DNA of 58,194 nt from JASTVH01 sp042862465 (GCA_042862465.1 JASTVH010000016.1:1-58194); one strand, 5' to 3'; positions 8,735-17,787 are shown, counted from the first letter of the stretch. The notes: generated from the sequence alone by a model not told the origin. Translations and numbers: made by a program.

Positions 8735-8754
8735 AGGAAAGCGAGCAAAGAAAA

Positions 8755-8865
8755 CGCTAAATGAACGCCCACTTTATCCGTCCCATCCAGTCCCGCCGTT
8801 GGCATGAGTGTCCCATTAGTATGGCGAAAAGCCGCGGTGTAGCAGGGACTGGCTTGGGTGTCTTG
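8755..8865 (+). repeat. REP-like element, copy 5 (three arms)
   Basis: CGCTAAATGAACGCCCACT at 8755-8773 is nearly identical to the copies at 13045 and 33461. GGCATGAGTGTCCCATT at 8801-8817 and CTTGGGTGTCTTG at 8853-8865 are inverted arms. This suggests two overlapping or nested units between convergent genes. Confidence 0.65.
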
Positions 8866-8869
8866 TTTT

Positions 8870-9190
8870 TTAGTTTTCATAAATCACGGCACCCCCTAAC
8901 CACCCCATCAATAGCACGCAGATAATAGAGGCGTAATAAATCGCCCCGACGAATGTTCCCCGCGCCAGCACCCCAAAAGCCTTCAGCCTCTTGTTCTCAT
9001 CCTTGTAGCTTTTACATATGGCCCGATAGATCACAATGTAAAACAATGCATAGATGAGTATGACAGTGAGCCCAAGCCACCGTACATGTTCCTTTCCAAA
9101 AAAAACCGAAAGCACCATCAAAAGGATGAAAATATAAACGAATCCGTAGGCGCAATCGCGGAGTACCGTTTCCTTCTCGTTGTCATTCAT
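8870..9190 (-). CDS. Small membrane protein of unknown function
   Basis: A 106-residue protein, not recognised. It has three predicted membrane helices: CAYGFVYIFILLMVLSVFFG, VRWLGLTVILIYALFYIVIY, and AIYYASIICVLLMGWLGG near the C-terminus. The ATG at 9190 overlaps the stop of the upstream gene as ATGA, which indicates translational coupling, and the longer frame reaching 9286 is therefore rejected. It is the last gene of a probable three-gene operon read from 11697 down to 8870. Coupling suggests the product works with the upstream membrane protein, perhaps in one complex. Confidence 0.7.
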   Translation of the reverse strand: MNDNEKETVLRDCAYGFVYIFILLMVLSVFFGKEHVRWLGLTVILIYALFYIVIYRAICKSYKDENKRLKAFGVLARGTFVGAIYYASIICVLLMGWLGGAVIYEN

Positions 9191-10290
9191 TCCGCTGCCG
9201 CCAACTCTCCCACAAGCCGACCGAATATCCATGCCATGACCGTCACAATGAGCAGGTTCAGCAGCATCCATCCACCGGGTGGCCAAACAGCGATGAAATG
9301 TATACCCCAGTACAGGGTTAAATAAGCCAACAGGGTGTACTTAGCCTGTTCACCGGCCATCAACCTGAGCCGCGGAACAGGGATAGTGAATGCCAGCGCC
9401 AATAGCGGCGCGGCAAAATCGACGAATCCCCTCAGGCGCGCTTCACCCTCCAACCCGAACGCATTCAACGTGGCTCGTCCGGCAAAAAAGAAGGCCATCG
9501 CCAGAAATGCTCCCAGAAGCACCAGTCCAGAGCTGACCCCATGGGATTCCACCTCTGATCGTATATGATCCTGGGTCTGCTCTTGGTGCCGCAGCGCATG
9601 TCGAAAGTAACGACGACGCGGCCAAAATAGCCGTGCGGTACTGCCCCAAACCTGCCGGGTGGCGGTGTCGAGAATAAAGCCCTGGACGAAGATTCGGCGT
9701 TTAGGGGAAAAGCGCCGATGCAGACTTTTCAACAAACGGCGGTTCGCCGCATTGTCGCTGCCCGGCCCGGTTTTCAGAATTTCAAACTGGATCGACATCC
9801 TAAGGCGCTTCTTCTTGAGGCTCTCGGCCTTGGGGTCGTCTCCTTCCAGATAAGCCTGTAGCTCCTTGCCGATTTCATCCAGCCTGGAACGGGTCAATTC
9901 CTGTCCGGCTCCATGGCTGTCCAAGAGTAACAGCACCTTGCAAACCATGGGGGAGAACTTGAACAGAATACGCGATACATGGGGTTTCAGAGCTCGCAGC
10001 GGCGGCATGGCCAAGAGCGCCCCTGCAACCAGCTCATCCGCTGCACCTCGGACAGAGGCGCTTGGGAACGGGTCGCCGACCGCTGTCCAATCCGCCTGCC
10101 AGCGGTCCACGGCATCACCGTAGGCCGTCAGAAGCTGCTCGTAGCGATCATCGTCCTCTTCCGTAAGCAGTGTTTCCAGCCACTCGTCCTCGTTGGGTAG
10201 TGCTGAGTGTCCCTCATCCACATCAGCAACCGAAACATAGCGTTGCTCCAGTTCCAGACGATGGACTAGGTTGGTTTGAAAATCGGACAT
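9187..10290 (-). CDS. Unknown protein with C-terminal membrane domain
   Basis: A 367-residue protein, not recognised. The N-terminal 60 residues are acidic (NEDEWLETLLTEEDDDRYEQ). A charged helical middle region contains many arginines (KKKRLRMS, LFWPRRRYFRHALRH). The last 120 residues form about four membrane helices starting at SSGLVLLGAFLAMAFFFAG. AAGGATAAGGA precedes the ATG at 10290. The stop overlaps the next gene by ATGA, and the upstream gene ends 81 bases away, so the three are probably cotranscribed. The large soluble N-terminus should face the cytoplasm. No catalytic motif was found. Confidence 0.7.
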   Translation of the reverse strand: MSDFQTNLVHRLELEQRYVSVADVDEGHSALPNEDEWLETLLTEEDDDRYEQLLTAYGDAVDRWQADWTAVGDPFPSASVRGAADELVAGALLAMPPLRALKPHVSRILFKFSPMVCKVLLLLDSHGAGQELTRSRLDEIGKELQAYLEGDDPKAESLKKKRLRMSIQFEILKTGPGSDNAANRRLLKSLHRRFSPKRRIFVQGFILDTATRQVWGSTARLFWPRRRYFRHALRHQEQTQDHIRSEVESHGVSSGLVLLGAFLAMAFFFAGRATLNAFGLEGEARLRGFVDFAAPLLALAFTIPVPRLRLMAGEQAKYTLLAYLTLYWGIHFIAVWPPGGWMLLNLLIVTVMAWIFGRLVGELAAAE

Positions 10291-10371
10291 TCCTTATCCT
10301 TTTCGCTGTTGATAGTTGAAGGTGCGAAATTGTTGTCTCGCAAGACCTGAAAATCCCGGTTTACCCCGCGA

Positions 10372-11697
10372 TCATGGCGTTGGCTGGGGTTCGATGGTCG
10401 TCGCATTGCCCAGCGCAACCCTGAGACACTTTTCAGGCCCATCATGAATGGCAGGCCCCTCGAAACAGACAGCGGTGCGATCCTCCGATCGCGACGGGGG
10501 CGGCAGTGAGGCGTCATAAGGATTGCGAAATTCCAGCAGGGCCTTGTCGATATCGGCGGCGTTTGCCAGCGTATTGAACAGCGCAATTCGAACGTCAACA
10601 TCATGAACCCGAACCACGTAGTCACTGAGCCGGGGCATGGCGATGGCATTGAGTTTGTCGCCAATGTAGTTGCGCAGCGGATCCTTGGAGAGCTCGATCG
10701 GGGCATCCGAATGGAGGCGCTTGCCCAATTCGGCGTGGGACAGCTGTGAATAGGCAATCTGGCGACTATAAACAGGAACCATGGCATTGACTGTCATGTT
10801 CGGCTTGAAAACGATCCGCACCAGCCAGCCAGGCACCTTTTGGTCCTCGGAAAAGAAGTTGGGCGCACGATCAAGGTGATCCGCCATTTCATTCAGCATC
10901 GCAAACTCTCGCGCAATGGGCTGCGTGAAATCCATGGCGCCAGCACTCAGCCGACGTAGTTCAAGCCCCGTCTTCTCTCCCGACCGCCGTGCCAGCACCA
11001 TGGCCACATCCAGGCTATCGTTAATGATGGCGGCCACAACGATTTTTCCGATCAGCGTATCCTGTTTGCGGAGTTGCTCCTGCAGACGATTGATGTGTGT
11101 CCCTATATCCGTCAGCGCCTTCTGGACGTCCCCTTCCTGAAATCGCGCCACACTTTTCAGCAGCGCCAGGCGTGCGCCTTTTATCAGGTATTGGAAAGGA
11201 GGTACCGGCTCCTCGATCAGGGGGTCACTGAGTGTTCTGTAATCATCAAGACCCAAAAAGACGCCATAACGCTGCGCAAGGAGGGCGTGTTCGTCGAGTG
11301 CTTCAGCAACGATTTCCGGATCTTCAAGCAGGCGGCGGAGGCAGCCGGGCTCGTCGAATTCACAGAAAGCGGGTCCTTCCGGCAACGACAGCCTGCGATC
11401 CCGGGGATAAGGCTGGTAGTGGAAGGTACCACCAGAGGTACGGTACTCGGCGGTAGCTTCGACAATCGACCGGTAAACGCTCCGGCCCACATCAAGGGGA
11501 TTGGCTTCCGGATTGGCGTGGATGCCCATCAGGTGGAAATAGGCCTCGCTATCACGCTTCGTTTTCGGCAGGTGTGACAGCAATGCTTTGGCCTGAGGAC
11601 TGAGCGGGGCGTCGGTTTGCGTAAACTGGTAAATCCAACTTAACGTTCCGACGAATAGGGTAAAGCCAAGCACCCCCAGTAACATCAAATACTTCAC
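10372..11697 (-). CDS. Membrane-anchored unknown protein
   Basis: A 441-residue protein, not recognised. The N-terminus MKYLMLLGVLGFTLFVGTLS is a signal anchor or uncleaved signal peptide, so the rest is expected in the periplasm. The body is largely helical and includes YFHLMGIHANPEANPLDVG and a central region (QLRKQDTLIGKIVVAAIIND) that resembles periplasmic helical-repeat proteins only in a general way. No cysteine pairs or catalytic triad were seen. It is the first gene of the probable operon 11697-8870, whose other members are membrane proteins. Confidence 0.65.
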   Translation of the reverse strand: MKYLMLLGVLGFTLFVGTLSWIYQFTQTDAPLSPQAKALLSHLPKTKRDSEAYFHLMGIHANPEANPLDVGRSVYRSIVEATAEYRTSGGTFHYQPYPRDRRLSLPEGPAFCEFDEPGCLRRLLEDPEIVAEALDEHALLAQRYGVFLGLDDYRTLSDPLIEEPVPPFQYLIKGARLALLKSVARFQEGDVQKALTDIGTHINRLQEQLRKQDTLIGKIVVAAIINDSLDVAMVLARRSGEKTGLELRRLSAGAMDFTQPIAREFAMLNEMADHLDRAPNFFSEDQKVPGWLVRIVFKPNMTVNAMVPVYSRQIAYSQLSHAELGKRLHSDAPIELSKDPLRNYIGDKLNAIAMPRLSDYVVRVHDVDVRIALFNTLANAADIDKALLEFRNPYDASLPPPSRSEDRTAVCFEGPAIHDGPEKCLRVALGNATTIEPQPTP

Positions 11698-12281
11698 GAT
11701 AGAATGCCGTTAATTTCCTTATCAACGCGGCTGTTCTTGGCCGCCTGCCTCCTCCCTGAGAGCGACTGTAAACCCTTCGCCCCCTTCTGGCGCCCGTCAA
11801 GATATCCGCGCGCTCCAAAGGATTCAAGGCACTCAAGCCTAGAAATAGACACAGTGCTGTATGCCATCAAGGTTATTGGGGCCCCCATTGGCCCTGCATT
11901 GGCACGTCGGATCGCTTCTGGATGAGGCTGCACCGCACAGCCCTGATGGTTTCTCCTCACGCTGCCTGAGCGCAAAAACCGGAGCTACTAACTACGGCCC
12001 TCATGCTGGGAAACGTGTATTAACCTTTGTGGACTGTACGGCACAAGGTGTTGTCGAAAGGCCGGATAGTGGACTCGCATAGCTCTTTGTTTGGCTGGAT
12101 TGCGGCGGTTATTTTACGTCAACATTTTATACACATAGCAACATTCATCCCCATTAACCGCACCAAAGCCCCTTTGGTTGCCGGAGTTTTTTATTGATTG
12201 GTCTCTATTTTGCGTACCACAGCCACTGTGTCGGTGCCGACCAGGCACACACAATTATTTCTTGTTCGGAGTCATATAAAA
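11698..12281. other. Intergenic region upstream of the first PEP-CTERM gene
   Basis: Nearly 600 bases contain only short open frames without ribosome-binding sites or protein-like composition. The segment from about 12100 to 12200 is richer in A and T than its surroundings and probably carries the promoter of the PEP-CTERM gene. I saw no repeat copy and no RNA gene. Confidence 0.5.
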
Positions 12282-12887
12282 ATGAAGACAATAAAAGGAA
12301 TAGTGGCTGCAACCTCACTCCTGTTGGCCACACAAGCTAGCGCAATCCCAACCTTCAGCGACCTGGTTACGTCCGCCAACAGCGTCGGCGGTAATATTAC
12401 CGAAAGCCTCTTCAATCCGACGGCTCTCAGCCTCGATGAAGTCTGGACAAAGCAGGACGGCGCTGAAGTTAAATTCAAAGCAGAGATTTCCGACTTTGAT
12501 AATAAAATGGGGTACGCGAATACCGACGGCACAGGCGGAATCACGGTACTGGATGAAGGCACTCAACCCGGTGCCTGGATCAGCATCGCCGCCGCCCCGG
12601 ATCCGTTCGTCTTTTTCCTCGACACAAACAATGGCAGTGGTGACCAGTGGTTCAGCAAGAACTCGTTGAACGATGATGGTGAGGACCACATGCTGGCGTT
12701 TCAGCGCAAAGCCGATCCCAACAAATTCATTTTGTTCTGGGATGATCAGAACGGGGGTGGAGACCGCGACTTCAATGACTTTGTAGCGCGCGTCAATTTC
12801 GTCCAGCCAGTCCCCGAGCCTGGCACACTGGCACTGCTGGGGCTGGGCCTTGCAGGCCTGGGCGCCCGGTTCCGCCGCAAAAGCTGA
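12282..12887 (+). CDS. PEP-CTERM exported protein with DUF4114-like domain
   Basis: A 201-residue exported protein. The signal peptide runs to about residue 22 (IVAATSLLLATQASA). The C-terminal sorting signal is complete: VPEPGTLALLGLGLAGLGA followed by the basic end RFRRKS. Such tails are cleaved by an exosortase in the inner membrane. The middle has FFLDTNNGSGDQWFS and DDQNGGGDRDFNDFVAR, typical of the calcium-binding-like DUF4114 domain. The ATG at 12282 follows CGGAGTCAT. A strong terminator follows the gene. No exosortase is in the window. Confidence 0.85.
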   Translation: MKTIKGIVAATSLLLATQASAIPTFSDLVTSANSVGGNITESLFNPTALSLDEVWTKQDGAEVKFKAEISDFDNKMGYANTDGTGGITVLDEGTQPGAWISIAAAPDPFVFFLDTNNGSGDQWFSKNSLNDDGEDHMLAFQRKADPNKFILFWDDQNGGGDRDFNDFVARVNFVQPVPEPGTLALLGLGLAGLGARFRRKS

Positions 12888-12910
12888 TATAGGTTTCATC
12901 AGTAGATCCG

Positions 12911-12942
12911 AAAACGGCATCCCGAGCGGTGCCGTTTTTTTT
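12911..12942 (+). terminator. Rho-independent terminator after the first PEP-CTERM gene
   Basis: Arms AACGGCA and TGCCGTT, separated by a ten-base loop, are followed by eight thymines. It starts about 24 bases after the stop codon. Confidence 0.85.
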
Positions 12943-12960
12943 GTGCCTCTGATGCGGGCT

Positions 12961-13063
12961 TTGGAATGGGTGTCCTGTTATTGGCGACGCCAGAGCCTTC
13001 GCCACACTGACCGGAGATCAGGCACCAATGTCCAATTTCGACTACGCTAAATAGACACTCACT
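12961..13063 (+). repeat. REP-like element, copy 6
   Basis: TTGGAATGGGTGTCC at 12961-12975 and CGCTAAATAGACACTCACT at 13045-13063 are the two arm types facing each other across about 70 bases. The second arm matches copies at 8755 and 33461. It lies just downstream of a terminator and before the regulator gene. Confidence 0.65.
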
Positions 13064-13119
13064 AGCCGCCCTTTTGACCTCCACTGCACGGGCGATACTC
13101 CAGCCACGGCGTTCAGGGC

Positions 13120-14376
13120 ATGACTGAAAAGCTCCTTCTAATCGAAGATAGCGCCATGATTACCAAGGTGCTCCGGCACCTGATGAAACAGCAGGTTGGC
13201 CTGGCGTGCGACAGCGCCCCGAGCCTGGAGAAAACCCAGGCCCTGCTGGCAAAAAATGGCGGCCGCTACCTCGCGGCCGTCGTCGACCTTCACCTGCCCG
13301 ACGCACCCCATGGCGAGGCGCTGGATACCGTATTGGAAGCTGGCGTCCCTGCTATCGTACTCACTGCCACGTTTGATGAGGGGCGGCGCGAGGACATCCT
13401 GAAAAAACCCATCGTCGATTACGTGGTGAAAGAGAACCGGTATTCCTACGAGTACGTGGCCCGTTTGGTGCGTCGCCTGGACCGCAACCGTCGGATCAAG
13501 GTGTTAGTCGCGGACGATTCCAATACCTCCCGTAATTACATCAGCGGATTACTGGGTAATCATCTCTATCAGGTTTATACGGCCGTCGACGGCCGTGAGG
13601 CGCTAGCGATCATGCAATCCGAACCGGAGATCCGCCTGCTGATCGTAGACTACAACATGCCGAAGATGGACGGTTTCGAACTCACCCGGTTGCTGCGCCA
13701 GGAATATCAACGTCAGGATCTGGTCATCATCGGTCTGTCCGGCCACGGGGCGTCCAACCTGTCGGCGCGATTTATCAAGAACGGCGCCAATGATTTCCTG
13801 CTCAAGCCCTTCTCCCATGAAGAGTTTCACTGCCGCGTCATGCACAACATCGAAGCGCTTGAGAATGTGCTGACGCTGCAGGCCCTGGCTGAGCGCGATC
13901 ACCTGACCAACCTCTACAACCGTCGCCATCTGTTCGAATCCACTCGCGCCCAGTACCAACAAGCGCGACGAAACCAGCTGCCTTTCACCGTAGCGGTTCT
14001 GGACATCGACCATTTCAAGCGCATCAACGACACTTTCGGCCACGAAGTGGGCGACCAGGTGATCCGGGCTTTTGCCGCGCAGATGCAGGCCCATTTTGAC
14101 GAGCACCTGGTGGCCAGAGTCGGCGGCGAGGAATTCTGCATCGTGCTGCCGGGGGTGTCCCTGGACAGGGCCACGGAAAAACTGGAAGCCTTTCGCGACG
14201 AGATCCAGCAGGGCGGGCTGGATCTGTCCCAACAGCATCTGGATATCACCGTGAGCATCGGCGCAACCGACGACTATGGCGAGACGTTTGAAGACATGCT
14301 CAAACAGGCGGACGACCACCTGTACGCCTCCAAGCACGCCGGTCGCAACCAGGTCACCACGGATTTCGATCTCTGA
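13120..14376 (+). CDS. Double-receiver GGDEF response regulator
   Basis: A 418-residue cytosolic regulator with two receiver domains and a diguanylate cyclase domain, like PleD. REC1 has its phospho-acceptor at Asp56 (AVVDLHLPDA), and REC2 at Asp177 (LIVDYNMPKMDG). The GGDEF domain has GGEEF at 335-339. The position of the inhibitory RxxD carries FDEH, so the usual product-inhibition site seems absent. REC1 is divergent after the acceptor site and may be degenerate. There is no adjacent histidine kinase, so the phosphodonor must be elsewhere. The ATG at 13120 has only a weak ribosome-binding site (CAGGGC). Confidence 0.9.
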   Translation: MTEKLLLIEDSAMITKVLRHLMKQQVGLACDSAPSLEKTQALLAKNGGRYLAAVVDLHLPDAPHGEALDTVLEAGVPAIVLTATFDEGRREDILKKPIVDYVVKENRYSYEYVARLVRRLDRNRRIKVLVADDSNTSRNYISGLLGNHLYQVYTAVDGREALAIMQSEPEIRLLIVDYNMPKMDGFELTRLLRQEYQRQDLVIIGLSGHGASNLSARFIKNGANDFLLKPFSHEEFHCRVMHNIEALENVLTLQALAERDHLTNLYNRRHLFESTRAQYQQARRNQLPFTVAVLDIDHFKRINDTFGHEVGDQVIRAFAAQMQAHFDEHLVARVGGEEFCIVLPGVSLDRATEKLEAFRDEIQQGGLDLSQQHLDITVSIGATDDYGETFEDMLKQADDHLYASKHAGRNQVTTDFDL

Positions 14377-14485
14377 CCCCAAAAACCCAGGGAAAACCGG
14401 GACCGCAACATACCCTCCCTGCAAGCCGGATAAGGAAAATTGGCGGAACCATAACGCCAAAGGCCAGATTTGTGCGTGCCTTTAA

Positions 14486-14504
14486 AGTGACTGCCCATTT
14501 AGCG
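14486..14504 (-). repeat. REP-like core, copy 7
   Basis: AGTGACTGCCCATTTAGCG reads on the minus strand as CGCTAAATGGGCAGTCACT, one of the best matches to the shared core. It is a single arm in the gap before the TPR-sulfotransferase gene. Confidence 0.6.
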
Positions 14505-14553
14505 CCGTAGAATCAGTGACAGGATGCCAAAGCTTCGACAAGGTGAATACGTT

Positions 14554-16620
14554 ATGGATCGTCAGGACCTCGAAACGCAATTCCGCAATGCCGTTCAATT
14601 GCACCAGTCCCAGCAAGGGCAACAAGCCGCCCAGGCCTATCAACAGATTCTCGCCGCGGACCCCAAGCACATAGGCGCGTTGCACCTGTTGGGCGTGCTT
14701 TACCATCAGGCAGGGCACAGTCAGCAAGGCATCGAATACATCGAAAAAGCGCTTGAGATTGAGCCGGGATACCTCGATGCCCAGATTAATTTGGGGCACA
14801 TCTATAAATCCTTGGGGCGATTGGAAGAGGCAAAAGCCTGCTTCCTGGCGGCGACAAAAATGAAGCCGGATTTTCTTGATGGCCATATCAATCTGGGTGT
14901 GATTTGTAAGAACCTGGGATTGCTGAGCGAGGCCGAACAGCATTATCAAAAGGCCATTGAGCTGAAACCCGATGCCGCCGCACTGCATTTCAATCTGGGC
15001 AATGTGCGAAGAGAAGCGCACGCCTTTGAAGCTGCGTTGGCCGCCTACCAGAAAGCCTGCGAGTTGGATGGGAGCCTGGCTCAGGCACACCTCAATGTAG
15101 GTTCACTGCAGTATCAGTTAGGTCGCTATGAAGAGGCGATCTCAGCTTTCAAAAAAGCCATTGAGCTGAATGCGGATTATCCGGAGGCGTTCAATGGACT
15201 GGGGTTGGTCCATACCCACCAAAAGCGCCACGCGGACGCCATCAATGCATTCAAACATGCGATTGAACTCAACAATAACTACGCCAAGGCCTATAGCAAT
15301 CTTGGGCAGGCGTATGCCGAGGTGGGCTCGATAGATGAGGCGATGACGGCCTTGGAAAAAGCCATCCGCCTGTCACCGGATTCTGCCGAGTTATACAACA
15401 ACTACGGCAATGTGTTGCGCGACAACAACAAAGTCGCAGAAGCGCTGGATCACTTTCAGCGAGCCGCAGAACTCGACCCCAATCTGGCGGAGGCCCATGA
15501 CGGCCTGGGCATCTGTTATTGGAATCTGGGCAAGGAGGGTCAGGCGAAGGCATGTTTTGAGAAAGCCATTCAACTCAAGCCGGACTTTGCTGAGGCGCAT
15601 TACCACCTGAGCCAGGCTCATGACTTCCGGCAAAACGCCTCCGAACTGGATGACATGGAACAGCTGTTTCAAAAAAATGATCTCAGTGTGGACCAGAAGA
15701 TTCAGCTTGGCTTTGGGCTGGGAAAGGCCTACGAAGACAGACAGGATTATGAGCGTGCTTTTGACTGCTTTGCAGAATCCAACAGGCTGATGCGCGATAC
15801 CTATTCGTATTCGGTGGATGACGATCTTGCGCTTTTTGAAGCCATAAAAGGGTACTTTGACGAGTCCCTTTTAAGCGCCCTCCAGCCGGCGACTGTGGAA
15901 GACGATACGGCTTTGTTTGTTCTCGGCATGCCGCGATCGGGAACCACTCTGGTTGAGCAAATATTGGCGAGCCATTCCTCCGTTTTTGGGGCGGGAGAAC
16001 TCCCCTATCTGAAAAAAGTGATCCGGGATTTTGAGGTACAAACACAACATAAATACCCCGCGCTCATTCCCCATGTCGATAACGACCAGTGGGCATCCAT
16101 CGCCGGACGGTATTTAGAGCAGCTGAAGGGGCATTCCAACTTGCCTTTCGTGACCGATAAAATGCCGCATAACTTCATGTATATCGGGTTGATCCATGCG
16201 CTGATGCCCAACGCCAAGATCGTCCTTTGCCAGCGCGATCCCATTGATACCTGTCTCTCCATATTCAAGCATCATTTCATGTCCTCCCATCCCTACTCCT
16301 ATGATCTGAGAGAACTCGGCACCTATTACCGGGGCTATGAATCACTGGTCAGTTTTTGGGATCGGCTGCTCCCCGGAAAAATACATACCGTCCATTACGA
16401 AAGTTTGGTGCAGGATCCGGAGGAGCAAATTCGTGGCTTGCTGGAGTATTGCGAGCTTCCGTTTGAATCGGCGTGTTTAACGCACCATAAAACCGAGCGT
16501 GCCGTAAGGACGGCCAGCGCGTCCCAGGTTCGAAAGCCGATTTACGCGGATTCCGTTCAGTTGTGGAAACAATATGAACAGCAGCTGCAGCCTTTGATAG
16601 AAACGTTGGACAGCCAATGA
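14554..16620 (+). CDS. TPR-repeat sulfotransferase
   Basis: A 688-residue fusion. Residues from about 1 to 400 are tandem TPR units, seen as repeats of the type AEAHYHLSQA and AIELNADYPEAFNGLG roughly every 34 residues. The C-terminal third is a sulfotransferase domain with the PAPS-binding loop GMPRSGTTLVEQILAS (from Gly458) and a later KIVLCQRDPIDTCLSIF segment carrying the 3-phosphate-binding arginine. It should transfer sulfate from PAPS to an acceptor recognised through the TPRs. That could be a protein, a polysaccharide or a lipid. AAGGTGA at 14540 favours ATG 14554 over 14524. No PAPS-synthesis genes are nearby. Confidence 0.85.
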   Translation: MDRQDLETQFRNAVQLHQSQQGQQAAQAYQQILAADPKHIGALHLLGVLYHQAGHSQQGIEYIEKALEIEPGYLDAQINLGHIYKSLGRLEEAKACFLAATKMKPDFLDGHINLGVICKNLGLLSEAEQHYQKAIELKPDAAALHFNLGNVRREAHAFEAALAAYQKACELDGSLAQAHLNVGSLQYQLGRYEEAISAFKKAIELNADYPEAFNGLGLVHTHQKRHADAINAFKHAIELNNNYAKAYSNLGQAYAEVGSIDEAMTALEKAIRLSPDSAELYNNYGNVLRDNNKVAEALDHFQRAAELDPNLAEAHDGLGICYWNLGKEGQAKACFEKAIQLKPDFAEAHYHLSQAHDFRQNASELDDMEQLFQKNDLSVDQKIQLGFGLGKAYEDRQDYERAFDCFAESNRLMRDTYSYSVDDDLALFEAIKGYFDESLLSALQPATVEDDTALFVLGMPRSGTTLVEQILASHSSVFGAGELPYLKKVIRDFEVQTQHKYPALIPHVDNDQWASIAGRYLEQLKGHSNLPFVTDKMPHNFMYIGLIHALMPNAKIVLCQRDPIDTCLSIFKHHFMSSHPYSYDLRELGTYYRGYESLVSFWDRLLPGKIHTVHYESLVQDPEEQIRGLLEYCELPFESACLTHHKTERAVRTASASQVRKPIYADSVQLWKQYEQQLQPLIETLDSQ

Positions 16621-16638
16621 CGCCTCAGGCTATGGCCT

Positions 16639-16650
16639 GGACACCCCCAC
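16639..16650 (+). repeat. REP-like core, weak copy 8
   Basis: GGACACCCCCAC matches the core with one extra C. Neither the upstream TAAAT nor a second arm is present, so the match may be accidental. Confidence 0.25.
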
Positions 16651-16720
16651 CAAAGACCGGATGTGAGAATGGTTTTATCGTGGGGTCCAACTGGCGCATC
16701 TCAGTGAGAGGATCAACAGC

Positions 16721-17296
16721 GTGTCAATCTATCGCTGGATGAAAGGCCTGCGGCCCCGGGAATTGCCCTTCCGGCGTCGGCTGACACGCGCCGCCGTTGC
16801 TCTGATTTATCGGCATTCTGAAGCGGATGGCGTTGAGCTTCTGTTCATCCAACGCGCCCAACGTAAGGGTGACCCCTGGTCCGGGGACATGGCGTTCCCA
16901 GGCGGCCGGCTACAGCCCAACGATGCCACGCCACGGGCCGCAGCCGAACGGGAAACCCTGGAAGAGACCGGCATCAACCTGAAGCGCGCCGGCCGGTTCC
17001 ATGCCCGGCTGTCTGATCTGATCACCCGCCAGCACAACCGCTGGCGACCCATGGTGGTCACACCTTACGTTTACCAATGGACCGGCCGGCAGCGCGAAAC
17101 TCTGAACCATGAAGTGGAAGAAACGGTTTGGATTTCCCTGAGCTACCTGGCCGATCCGGACCATCAAGGCACGCTGCCTTTTCGTACGCCGCTGGGCACC
17201 CTGAACCTTCCCTGCTGCCGGTATCAGGGCTACTGCATCTGGGGGCTGAGCTACAGCATGTTGCAGGAACTACTGGCTTCGAAACTGGCTCTCTAA
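16721..17296 (+). CDS. Nudix hydrolase, CoA pyrophosphatase type
   Basis: A 191-residue Nudix enzyme. The Nudix box reads GGRLQPNDATPRAAAERE followed by TLEETGI, with aspartate in place of the first glutamate and eight residues before RE. This spacing is characteristic of the CoA-pyrophosphatase (NudL-like) branch, which cleaves CoA and its derivatives to 4-phosphopantetheine and 3,5-ADP. The conserved RAQRKGDPWSGDMAFPGG region fits that family. The GTG start at 16721 follows GAGAGGATC. It has no clear operon partner. ADP-ribose or other nucleotides remain possible substrates. Confidence 0.85.
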   Translation: MSIYRWMKGLRPRELPFRRRLTRAAVALIYRHSEADGVELLFIQRAQRKGDPWSGDMAFPGGRLQPNDATPRAAAERETLEETGINLKRAGRFHARLSDLITRQHNRWRPMVVTPYVYQWTGRQRETLNHEVEETVWISLSYLADPDHQGTLPFRTPLGTLNLPCCRYQGYCIWGLSYSMLQELLASKLAL

Positions 17297-17316
17297 AGCC
17301 TCAGGGCGGGCCGGAT

Positions 17317-17781
17317 TCACCGTCCCAGCAATGTTTCCACGGCCTGCAAGCTATTCCGGTCTCCGGCCAGTTCTTTTTGCGCAAAGGACTCAAGGGCTTT
17401 TTCATGGGCATAGATGTAGTCAAAAAAGGCCCTGTCATCGCCCTCCGCGTTTCTTTTCAGGCGCAAAAACCGCTTCTGAAACGGCCCCGTGGCGTCGCGC
17501 ACAAATTTCATGGCGAGCCGCCAGGGCATCAGTCCAAGTGCGGCGCCTTCGGCACGGCCTTTTAATGTCCACCATGTGGGCTCGGTGACAGGTTGCCCGG
17601 TCGCTTGCATGTAGTGCAGGTAGCGATCCAGGGTCTGTTTTTCCAGCGCCTTGAGCACCAACCACTTCTCCTTGTGGTCTGCATTTCGGCTGATTCGCGC
17701 CGCGGTGTCGAATACGGCAAGGCCGTAGGCTTCCGACTCATGGATATGCTGCAGATCTTTCTTGTATTCGGGGTAAGTCAT
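17317..17781 (-). CDS. Ferritin-like four-helix protein (unknown)
   Basis: A 154-residue helical protein with spaced acidic and histidine residues (QHIHESEAYGLAVFDTAAR; YIYAHEKALESFAQKELAG) suggestive of the ferritin-like fold. Two potential metal-binding clusters are visible, but the classic paired ExxH motifs are not both complete, so di-iron chemistry is uncertain. The ATG at 17781 lies six bases past the stop of the upstream alpha/beta hydrolase gene and has AAAGGTAA before it. The two genes are therefore surely cotranscribed. It may oxidise or bind the product of the hydrolase or simply be structural. Confidence 0.65.
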   Translation of the reverse strand: MTYPEYKKDLQHIHESEAYGLAVFDTAARISRNADHKEKWLVLKALEKQTLDRYLHYMQATGQPVTEPTWWTLKGRAEGAALGLMPWRLAMKFVRDATGPFQKRFLRLKRNAEGDDRAFFDYIYAHEKALESFAQKELAGDRNSLQAVETLLGR

Positions 17782-17787
17782 TAACCG

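Noticed and set aside
11704..12082. Small frames in the gap before the first PEP-CTERM gene
   Set aside because: They have no ribosome-binding site, overlap each other on both strands and lack protein character.
16639..16650. Full REP-like element near 16640
   Set aside because: Only a short core is present without flanks or second arm, so it is listed only as a weak copy.
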